Part shown: one piece after another, positions 26,674 to 32,839 of the stretch | Layout of the letters: every line of letters begins with the position of its first letter | How positions within the stretch are numbered: position 1 is the stretch's first letter | Assembly: GCA_937921595.1 (NCBI GenBank) | Contig: CAKZTD010000134.1 | Coordinates: forward strand, 1-32,839 | DNA length: 32,839 bases | Direction of reading: 5' to 3' | From: an uncultured Saprospiraceae bacterium | GTDB lineage: Bacteria; Bacteroidota; Bacteroidia; Chitinophagales; Saprospiraceae | Notes under the pieces: model-generated | Database searches by the model: none | The model's input: only the letters and a program-made list of their open reading frames with translations | Told to the model about the DNA's origin: nothing | Made by a program: the position numbers and the translations under genes

Positions 26674-28569
26674 TTATTGATGCCTTTGTAATAATTGAAT
26701 AGCAGCATCTAACTGGCTATCTGAATTTCCTAGTTTATCTTTCAAAGTATAGTCAACTTGAATATCCGGAACTACACCATGTGTATCATAAAGATTTCCA
26801 TCAGGTTGGTAAGAAAATATTCTGGACAATTTTACTTTAATTTCAGAATTTGGCAAATATTTGCTTTTTGCATTTCCACTTCCTCCTTGAGTACAATTTC
26901 CTAAAAGTTGAACTTGATCTCCTTGTTTCATTCCTGCAGCGAAGATATCAGAAGCGCTAAAACATCCTTCGTCAATCAAAATAATAACCTCTTGATCATA
27001 ATAATACCGGTTTTTAAGATCCTTTGGATTTACAACCATATAATGGTATACTGAAAACTTATCCTCTTCGGCTAAACGAGCAGGCGTGAAAGATTTCTGA
27101 AAGGTTGATATTGTATTTTTAAAATCTTTAATGGAGAAGAATTCATCTTCAACTAAGAAATAGTCTTCTTTAATATCAAAAGGAAAAAGGTACCGACTGT
27201 CGAGATAACCAAATTGTGGGTCCAAATCATCTGCTTGATCAATTCTAAATTTAGCGACATTAACGACTTTAGGTTCTTTTATGAAATAGGATAAGAAGTT
27301 GATTAAAGGCGCTCGATTTCCTCCTCCGTTTCTTCGAATATCAATAATTAGCCCTTCGGTTTTTTTTACATTTTGCATTGCTTGATGAATCCCTTCAATA
27401 AATTCATCCGTTTTATACATCCTTGTATTTAATGCGATATACCCAATTCCTTTTGGAAGAATCGTGTCCATTAATTGATGATCCTTTATTAATTTCTGAA
27501 GTCTGTGCTTGCCTAATACAAATGATTTCGTTTTATGGTTTTGTCCATCGCTAAAAGTGACCTGTGCATTTTTGAGATTTTTTTCTCCAGTTAATTTCAA
27601 AATGAAGCCAGTATAATTAAAATAAACTAAGGCATCTTTGGTCATTGATTTTTTATTTGATTTGGATACCAACTCTTTGGCCAATTCAAATAGATGATCA
27701 ATTGGATGATCGTTTATAGCAATGATTTGAGGAAAGTCTTCATAGAGAAATGATTTTGTTTCACCATCAACTGCATAGAAATTGTCTTCATGTTTGATGA
27801 TTTCAAAAGGGAGCCAAATTGATTCTTCTGGTTTTTTTATATCTCTAAAACTAACTCTACTATGACCATCGCCAAAGTTTGTCATCAACATTTTTAATTG
27901 GTAAGCAAAATCTCTTTTACTAATCCCATCTCTTAAATTAAGAATGATTGCATCAATTGCTCCTTGGTAATCAAAACCTCTCAAGTCAGCATAAGAATAA
28001 TGATTCGCGATTTCCCATTCTAAATAATTTAAATCATGAATGGCTTCTTCTTTGGAAATCCAATCGGTATCCATTTTTTGAAAACCATCCAATCGCTTAA
28101 CTAAGTATTTAAACTCACTTGGAATTTCTTGGGTTCTTTTTCTATTTATTCGGTTTGAGGTAATGTTTTGATAATGAAAATCCTTAGCTAGTTTTGTGTT
28201 TTCTTCTAAAAGCTGAAAAGAATGACTACTCTCAATTCCGTTTTTTAAATAACGAATGGAAATGTTTTCTTTTCGTTCAATACCTAAGTCATCCATGATA
28301 TAGCCCCAGAATTCATGAAAACAAGTTTTCCAATCTTTTGGACATAAGTCAACACATTGCCTGATAATTTTTTGAATAGACTGATCTTGGATACTTATTA
28401 TCTTAACCCATTCTTGATCAACTTCAATAAAAGGGTGATTATCTTTATAGATTACTTTTGAAAATGGAGATCTGTTATCTATACCATCATCTTCCGATGA
28501 TTGAGCGAGGATATTTGAAATTTGAGAAATGAAAAATAGAAATAAAATAGACCGAATAAGGAGTTTCAT
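26674..28569 (-). CDS. Secreted S41 family peptidase
   Basis: A 631-aa protein from the ATG at 28569, with signal peptide MKLLIRSILFLFFISQI...LAQ; the frame runs back to a TTG at 28602. The N-terminal 300 residues have no clear domain beyond a helical lead of the tricorn-interacting type (FAYQLKMLMTNFGDGHSRV). The C-terminal half is the S41 fold: GIGYIALNTRMYK, LIIDIRRNGGG, then LIDEGCFSASDIFAAGMK, with the nucleophile Ser538 (or Ser540). Where CtpA-type enzymes have G-K-G with the catalytic lysine, this protein has T560-Q-G-G-S-G, so it belongs with lysine-free S41 members, in which Ser/His residues assist; His-Ser in DGHSRV (about residue 240) may do so. It is periplasmic or secreted; substrate unknown. 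Its leader faces the LytS/LytTR genes. Confidence 0.88.
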   Translation of the reverse strand: MKLLIRSILFLFFISQISNILAQSSEDDGIDNRSPFSKVIYKDNHPFIEVDQEWVKIISIQDQSIQKIIRQCVDLCPKDWKTCFHEFWGYIMDDLGIERKENISIRYLKNGIESSHSFQLLEENTKLAKDFHYQNITSNRINRKRTQEIPSEFKYLVKRLDGFQKMDTDWISKEEAIHDLNYLEWEIANHYSYADLRGFDYQGAIDAIILNLRDGISKRDFAYQLKMLMTNFGDGHSRVSFRDIKKPEESIWLPFEIIKHEDNFYAVDGETKSFLYEDFPQIIAINDHPIDHLFELAKELVSKSNKKSMTKDALVYFNYTGFILKLTGEKNLKNAQVTFSDGQNHKTKSFVLGKHRLQKLIKDHQLMDTILPKGIGYIALNTRMYKTDEFIEGIHQAMQNVKKTEGLIIDIRRNGGGNRAPLINFLSYFIKEPKVVNVAKFRIDQADDLDPQFGYLDSRYLFPFDIKEDYFLVEDEFFSIKDFKNTISTFQKSFTPARLAEEDKFSVYHYMVVNPKDLKNRYYYDQEVIILIDEGCFSASDIFAAGMKQGDQVQLLGNCTQGGSGNAKSKYLPNSEIKVKLSRIFSYQPDGNLYDTHGVVPDIQVDYTLKDKLGNSDSQLDAAIQLLQRHQ

Positions 28570-28636
28570 AAGTTCATTGTTTTTTCGTGAAGAATACCAC
28601 AATACTAGTCGATCGAAGACTTCTTTAAAAGCTAAA

Positions 28637-28686
28637 TCGATAAGCCTATACTCTGAGTCGATAAGAAGGGCAGGTGAGCCGACAAG
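28637..28686 (+). promoter_or_regulatory. Three direct repeats with 21-bp spacing upstream of the LytS/LytTR genes, possible regulator sites
   Basis: TCGATAAG at 28637, TCGATAAG at 28658 and CCGACAAG at 28679 are exactly 21 bp apart, and the last two share GAG in front (GAG[TC]CGA[TC]AAG). LytTR-domain regulators typically bind paired direct repeats of about 9 bp placed two helical turns apart, as here. The array lies 77-126 bp before the kinase start and 68-117 bp from the start of the divergent S41 peptidase gene. A weak promoter (TTG 28689, TACTTTTA 28704) follows. That the encoded regulator binds here is an inference. Confidence 0.5.
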
Positions 28687-28762
28687 AATTGAAAGGGATT
28701 GTATACTTTTACAAAAGAACTAGAGGAGTAAATTTTGGTTCAAAGAAAATTAAAAAAATCAT

Positions 28763-29800
28763 ATGTCAAACCAATTTTCGATAAGTTCATTCATTGCAAT
28801 ATCAGATAATCAAAAAAAGGTAAATAGAATTTATATAACCGTTTTCTTTTTGATTATCACACTCAATGTATTAATTGCAGCCTATTCTTATTTATTGAAA
28901 GAACCATTGTTTTTTTTTACTTGCGATGCTTTTGAATTGTTTCTTGCAGGGAGTGTTGCGTATTTGGTAATGTATAAAATACTACCTCATAAATCCATAG
29001 GGATTAAGATTGTTACATTTATAAGCATCTTGTTGTTCTTTTTAGGATTAGCTTTTTTAAAACTTTATAGAAGAGGCATTCCATTTGATGCATGGAGCAG
29101 ATCTAATTTTACCGATTATGTTGGATTGATTTTTATCTTTACCTCACTTTTTTACATTTTAAAAAATCTAAACTTACTGATTAATAATTCTTATCTAAAA
29201 ACAAAGCAAGCATTAGAAGAGGCAGAACTTTTACTGTTAAGACAACAATTCAATCCGCATTTTTTATACAATGCATTCAATTCATTGTATAGCATGTCTA
29301 TTAAAAAACATCCGAATACTTCAGACAGCATTTTAAAGCTTTCTGGAATGATGCGCTATTTGACTGATGATGCATCTGTTTCAGGGACTTTATTAAAGCA
29401 TGAAATTAAATTTATAGAAGACTATTTAGAGATTGAAAAAATCAGATTTGGGAATGATGCTAATATTTCTTTTAAATTAAATGGAGCCTTAAAAGGACAA
29501 TTGATTGAACCTTTGTTAATGATCAACTTGGTGGAGAATGCTTTTAAACATGGATTTTATACCAATAATGATTCAGCTTTTGTAAATATAGATGCCCAGT
29601 TATCTGAAGATCATTTAATTTTTAAGATTAGGAATAGCGTTTTTAAAAAACAACATTTTCAAGAATCAGATCGAGTAGGGAAGGGATTGCATAATCTTCG
29701 GAAACGTTTGGATTTATCCTATGGACAAGATGCAAGTTTAAATATTGAAGAAAAAAAGAATGAATTTATTGCCACATTAAATATCAAATTTAAAGCATGA
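28763..29800 (+). CDS. Membrane sensor histidine kinase, LytS/YehU family
   Basis: A 345-aa protein. The first 145 residues hold four hydrophobic segments (VFFLIITLNVLIAAYSYLL, LFLAGSVAYLVMYKIL, IVTFISILLFFLGLAFL, YVGLIFIFTSLFYIL) and no recognised sensor domain. After a short coiled stretch (LKTKQALEEAELLLLRQQ) comes the His_kinase motif FNPHFLYNAFNSL with the phosphorylated His166, then an HATPase domain with the N box (INLVENAFKHG) and G box (GKGLHNLRKRL). It phosphorylates the response regulator encoded next, whose gene overlaps it by four bases (ATGA). The signal is unknown. An A-rich leader (AAAATTAAAAAAATC) precedes the ATG. Confidence 0.92.
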   Translation: MSNQFSISSFIAISDNQKKVNRIYITVFFLIITLNVLIAAYSYLLKEPLFFFTCDAFELFLAGSVAYLVMYKILPHKSIGIKIVTFISILLFFLGLAFLKLYRRGIPFDAWSRSNFTDYVGLIFIFTSLFYILKNLNLLINNSYLKTKQALEEAELLLLRQQFNPHFLYNAFNSLYSMSIKKHPNTSDSILKLSGMMRYLTDDASVSGTLLKHEIKFIEDYLEIEKIRFGNDANISFKLNGALKGQLIEPLLMINLVENAFKHGFYTNNDSAFVNIDAQLSEDHLIFKIRNSVFKKQHFQESDRVGKGLHNLRKRLDLSYGQDASLNIEEKKNEFIATLNIKFKA

Positions 29801-30489
29801 AGAATTATAAAGTTGTAGTGATTGATGATGAACTATTGGCAATTGATGTGATTACACATTATTTTTCCGTGTTTCCGAATTATGTTGTTTTGAAAACTTT
29901 TATTAATCCGGTAGAAGCGGTTTCATTTTTAAAAATGAATAATGTCGATCTTGTTTTTACAGATATAGCGATGCCTAATATTTCAGGAATTGATTTAGTG
30001 AAGTTGTTAAAGGATACAACAAAATTTGTGATGACTACTTCCTTTTCTGAATTCGCTTTGGAGAGTTTCGAATTGAACGTGGTCGATTATTTATTAAAAC
30101 CAGTATCATTAGAACGTTTTTCGAAAACCTTAAAACATTTTGAATCTTCTGATAAATTGGAAACAGAAAGAGAGCAGTCTTTTTTTGTAAAAGATGGAGA
30201 TGAGTTTATTAAAGTGTTTATCGAAAAGATAGACTACATTGAAGGGATGAAAGATTATGCTAAGATCATTTGTGGCAACAAATATTATATGGTTTTAAAA
30301 ACATTAAAAGCATTAGAAGAATTTCTTAAGCCTTATGATTTTCAGCGAATCCATAAATCCTTTATTGTTCCCCTCAAGAAAATTGATCAATCAAATAGCA
30401 GATGCGTATTGGTCAATAATAAAGAAATTCCACTTGGACCTGCTTATCGAGAAAGACTTAAAGAATATTTAAATAAGCATAAATTGTAA
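29797..30489 (+). CDS. LytTR-family DNA-binding response regulator
   Basis: A 230-aa two-domain protein. The receiver (residues 1-115) has the acidic pair in VVVIDDE, the phosphorylation site Asp56 (VFTDIAMPN), Thr/Ser (MTTSFSEFAL) and Lys (VVDYLLKPVS). The C-terminal LytTR domain (about 130-228; FVKDGDEFIKVFIEKIDYIE, FQRIHKSFIVPLKKID) binds DNA as a beta-strand fold. The start codon overlaps the kinase stop (ATGA at 29797-29800), which implies translational coupling and a cognate pair. The direct repeats at 28637-28686 are the natural candidate for its own operator. Confidence 0.93.
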   Translation: MKNYKVVVIDDELLAIDVITHYFSVFPNYVVLKTFINPVEAVSFLKMNNVDLVFTDIAMPNISGIDLVKLLKDTTKFVMTTSFSEFALESFELNVVDYLLKPVSLERFSKTLKHFESSDKLETEREQSFFVKDGDEFIKVFIEKIDYIEGMKDYAKIICGNKYYMVLKTLKALEEFLKPYDFQRIHKSFIVPLKKIDQSNSRCVLVNNKEIPLGPAYRERLKEYLNKHKL

Positions 30490-30508
30490 AATATTCATAC
30501 AAATTTAA

Positions 30509-31186
30509 TTAGTCTATAATCTCCTTAGTCGCTCGGGTCATCTCTCGTTTACGAGGCGGACCAGGAAGTGCTTCAATAGTAAATCCAACACTTTTCATGG
30601 TTCGTTTAACCACACCTTTTGCACAATAGGTAGTCAGGATACCATCAGGTTTCAAGGCATTATACATTCTGCGAAGGATGTCTTCAGACCAAAGTTCAGG
30701 TTGAGCATTGGGCGCAAAGGCATCAAAGTAAATGATGTCAAATTGATTTTTAAAATCAATTTCTTCGAATTTCATCAACTTCTTTTCAAAAGAAAACTCC
30801 TCCCTAATCGTAATTGGGGCGTCCCATTCACTGGTATGCATTTCAATAAATTGATCTTTGTAATCTGGATTCAACTCCTCAGGATAATTTAAAGTTTCCA
30901 CCTGATTCATCGTTATTGGATAGGCTTCAATGGCAGTGTAAGTGATATTTAGATTTCGTTTTATTGCTTCGAGAAGCGTAACATAAGCGTTAAGCCCTGT
31001 TCCAAATCCGATTTCCATGATCTGGATATCTTTTTGGATAACGGCCTTAAATCGTAAAGCGGCATCAATAAAGACATGATAAGCTTCAGCAATGGCTCCA
31101 TGTCTGGAGTGATAGCTAACATCAAACTTACCAGAATGAATCGAATGACTTCCGTCCTCAGTTATAAAAATCTCGTCCTTGCTCAT
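30509..31186 (-). CDS. mnmD: tRNA 5-methylaminomethyl-2-thiouridine methyltransferase MnmD (stand-alone MnmC1 domain)
   Basis: A 225-aa protein from the ATG at 31186 (MSKDEIFITEDGSHSI); a TTG at 31195 extends the frame by three codons. It is a class I SAM-dependent methyltransferase: motif I EIGFGTGLNAYV, acidic loop AIEAYP, and DAFAPNAQPELWSEDIL, the signature of the methyltransferase half of MnmC. YCAKGVVKRTMKSVGF and LPGPPRKREMTRA complete the family pattern. The FAD-dependent oxidase half (MnmC2) is absent, as in other stand-alone MnmD proteins, so it should make the last methylation step of mnm5(s2)U34 from nm5(s2)U34 in tRNA. It is convergent with the response-regulator gene, 19 bp away. 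Confidence 0.9.
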   Translation of the reverse strand: MSKDEIFITEDGSHSIHSGKFDVSYHSRHGAIAEAYHVFIDAALRFKAVIQKDIQIMEIGFGTGLNAYVTLLEAIKRNLNITYTAIEAYPITMNQVETLNYPEELNPDYKDQFIEMHTSEWDAPITIREEFSFEKKLMKFEEIDFKNQFDIIYFDAFAPNAQPELWSEDILRRMYNALKPDGILTTYCAKGVVKRTMKSVGFTIEALPGPPRKREMTRATKEIID

Positions 31187-31236
31187 TTTAGCCAAAGGTA
31201 ATGAAAAAATACATAGCTTAACAAAACACTAAATCC

Positions 31237-31244
31237 TATTTTTG
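31237..31244 (+). promoter_or_regulatory. Candidate -7 promoter element (TATTTTTG)
   Basis: TATTTTTG matches the TAnnTTTG consensus exactly and lies in the spacer between the divergent mnmD and esterase-like genes. No -33 TTG precedes it. If used, the transcript leader would include the whole fold-back repeat at 31290-31398. Confidence 0.3.
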
Positions 31245-31289
31245 TCGTTATAATTTAATTAGAATACACTTTTGAATGCCAATAAAGAA

Positions 31290-31398
31290 ATGAACGAATG
31301 AGCGAATTAACAAATGAGTGAATACCATCTCCAAAATGCAAAAGAAACAGGCTCAGGACTTAGAGTGTTCTCTCATTTTCACTCATTCACTCATTCAG
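31290..31398. repeat. Fold-back array of GAATGAGT-type repeats
   Basis: The left part holds imperfect direct copies (AACGAATGAGCGAA, AACAAATGAGTGAA) and the right part holds inverted copies (CTCATTTTCACTCATTCACTCATTC). AATGAGTGAAT (31313-31323) and ATTCACTCATT (31385-31395) are a perfect 11-bp pair around a 61-base centre with no evident content. The layout (short tandem repeats facing inverted ones) matches the fold-back at 12806-12929, though the sequence differs. Confidence 0.6.
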
Positions 31399-31483
31399 AT
31401 AAAAGACTTGGTGAAAGACTAAAGTTTAGAATTTTATCAAAAAAATGCATAGCAACTTAAAGACCATCCAAATAATAAAGCAT

Positions 31484-32779
31484 ATGAAATTTAGAATCTT
31501 ACTCTTCTTCTTGTTTTTTTGTTTTAGCTTATCAGCTCAAAATACTCCAACAGATTCCATCTTATCTCGATTGATCAATTTAAATCAAGTTGCTCAAGCT
31601 AACGAAGATTTTTCTAGCTTCGAACCTTTAAAAGAATTATTAAAAGACGTGGATGTCATCATGCTCGGAGAACAATCTCATGGGGAGGCTGTTGCTTTTG
31701 AAACCAAGATCAAATTGGTGAAATATCTTCATGAAGAAATGGGCTTTGATATATTAGCTTTTGAAAGTGATTTTTATTCCTGTCATAAGGCTTGGGAAAT
31801 GATAGAACAAGGAGAAGAGGTAGAGATTGCCTTAGGAAAGAGTGTTACTTTTTTGTGGTCTATGGTGAAAGAATTTAAGCCATTGGTTAAATATATTGAG
31901 CGACGGTTAGAAACTGATCGGCCGTTGAAAATAACAGGTTTCGATGGTCAGTTGTATAGTAGATATTCTGAGAAAGAATTATTAGGGGATTTAAAAGAAT
32001 ATTTAGAGGCTCATCAATTTCAAGATTTGGAAGGAGGGAGAATGAAACACCTAGAAGAATCTATGGGTTTTGTCAACACTTTTAAGTTTAAAAAGTATAA
32101 GAAAAAAGAGGTAGAAAAAGATATTCGGTTCATTAATGAAATGATGAATTTCGTTGTAAATGAAGTTGACGATGATCAATCTTCTTTTTGGACTCAAACC
32201 TTGAAAAGTTTCAAAATATATCTGTCCGATTTAAAATTGAAAACAGATGACAGAGATGAACAGATGGCAGATAATCTATATTGGCTTAAGGAAAATAATC
32301 CCGGTAAAAAGATTATTTGTTGGGGAGCGACCAGTCACTTTTTGTATAATTCGGATGAAGTAAGGATGAAGAGTTGGGCCATTCAAGTGCTTGCGGCTAA
32401 TTACTATAAAAAACATAAGATGATGGGCGAGTATGTGAAAGAAAAATTTGGAGATAAATTATTTACAATTGGTTTTGTAGCTCATGAAGGAAAGTATGGA
32501 ACCACACGTCAAAAAAAACTAAAAAAACCTAAAGGAAAAAGTTTAGAATATTTACTGGGGCAATCCGAATATGATAATTGTTTGCTACCATTAAAAGGAT
32601 TACAATTGAATGATTATCTTTCCAGACCGTTGGGGAATTTTTATATGAAAAATGATATCTCAAATTTAATGGATGCGGTAATCTTTAATCGGAAAGAGCG
32701 AGCTCCGGATTTGGATAATAATTTGTTTTTGAAAATTTATCCTGAGAATAAATATATTAAGCCTGATTTGAGTGAATAA
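31484..32779 (+). CDS. Secreted erythromycin-esterase-superfamily protein
   Basis: A 431-aa protein from the ATG at 31484 (MKFRILLFFLFFCFSLSAQ, a clear signal peptide); an ATG at 31445 would add 13 residues. The erythromycin esterase family pattern is visible: LGE63-QSH66-G, FE94-SD, GFDGQ and GATSH285-F, the Glu and His positions conserved in the EreA/EreB/EreC group, where they activate water. LGE-x-[ST]HG and the downstream FESD are the strongest cues. The family includes macrolide esterases, but many environmental members have no known substrate, and export with a signal peptide suggests a role on the envelope. Resistance should not be assumed. The stop at 32779 lies inside the window. 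Confidence 0.85.
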   Translation: MKFRILLFFLFFCFSLSAQNTPTDSILSRLINLNQVAQANEDFSSFEPLKELLKDVDVIMLGEQSHGEAVAFETKIKLVKYLHEEMGFDILAFESDFYSCHKAWEMIEQGEEVEIALGKSVTFLWSMVKEFKPLVKYIERRLETDRPLKITGFDGQLYSRYSEKELLGDLKEYLEAHQFQDLEGGRMKHLEESMGFVNTFKFKKYKKKEVEKDIRFINEMMNFVVNEVDDDQSSFWTQTLKSFKIYLSDLKLKTDDRDEQMADNLYWLKENNPGKKIICWGATSHFLYNSDEVRMKSWAIQVLAANYYKKHKMMGEYVKEKFGDKLFTIGFVAHEGKYGTTRQKKLKKPKGKSLEYLLGQSEYDNCLLPLKGLQLNDYLSRPLGNFYMKNDISNLMDAVIFNRKERAPDLDNNLFLKIYPENKYIKPDLSE

Positions 32780-32839
32780 TTTTGACACAGATTTTTACGG
32801 AGTGGATTCTTTCAAAGGGTTTTACTTTTTGTGCGGGTT

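Noticed and set aside
31445-32779. Macrolide resistance gene
   Set aside because: Only superfamily motifs are seen, and a signal peptide argues against the usual intracellular macrolide esterase role.

Overview
The window is about 33 kb of AT-rich DNA from a member of the Bacteroidota, most likely of the Saprospiria (Lewinella/Haliscomenobacter-like). This is an inference from content. Several exported proteins end in type IX secretion (T9SS) type A sorting domains (a PNP motif followed by a Gly-Lys/Arg-Leu strand). The 1173-aa BNR protein carries a duplicated STFDLV dockerin-like segment that I associate with this group. Start codons sit in A-rich leaders, mostly without a Shine-Dalgarno sequence. 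No rRNA, tRNA, CRISPR array, transposase or phage gene is visible.

Layout. 1-3320 (-): the N-terminal 1106 residues of a very long repeat-bearing secreted protein that runs off the left edge. 3533-5376 (-): a periplasmic sulfite-oxidase-type molybdoenzyme followed by a membrane-anchored c-type cytochrome. 5720-12805 (+): two T9SS-exported proteins, a BNR/sortilin-like protein with dockerin- and cohesin-like parts, and a lysyl-oxidase-domain protein with calcium-binding-type Cys-rich repeats. 12917-23718 (-): a long minus-strand block holding a TIR-like/TPR/short-chain-dehydrogenase fusion, a TlpA-like lipoprotein, a small unknown protein with a tudor-like N-terminus, an M23 peptidase, a second BNR T9SS protein and a glutamate/aspartate-type symporter. 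23997-26564 (+): a PD40 protein with two OmpA domains. 26674-28569 (-): an S41 peptidase. 28763-30489 (+): a LytS-type kinase and LytTR response regulator with overlapping genes. 30509-31186 (-): the tRNA methyltransferase MnmD. 31484-32779 (+): a secreted erythromycin-esterase-superfamily protein. Positions 32780-32839 hold nothing I can identify.

How the genes fit together. Much of the window serves the cell surface: T9SS cargo, an OmpA-type envelope anchor, an extracellular amine oxidase that could cross-link proteins, peptidases and periplasmic redox enzymes. The intracellular exceptions are the TIR-like/TPR/SDR fusion, the two-component response regulator and MnmD. No T9SS core gene lies here, apart from a resemblance of the 23997 gene to PorE-like proteins.

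The spaces between genes are unusually structured. They hold a 27-bp near-perfect stem, two related GGTATT/CCGAACACC hairpins, two other fold-back arrays made of short direct repeats facing inverted copies, and three direct repeats at exact 21-bp spacing upstream of the LytS/LytTR genes. The most notable items are the TIR-like/TPR/SDR fusion, the T9SS-exported lysyl oxidase, the 21-bp operator-like array and the fold-back repeats. Whether any of these is undescribed cannot be settled from the sequence alone.
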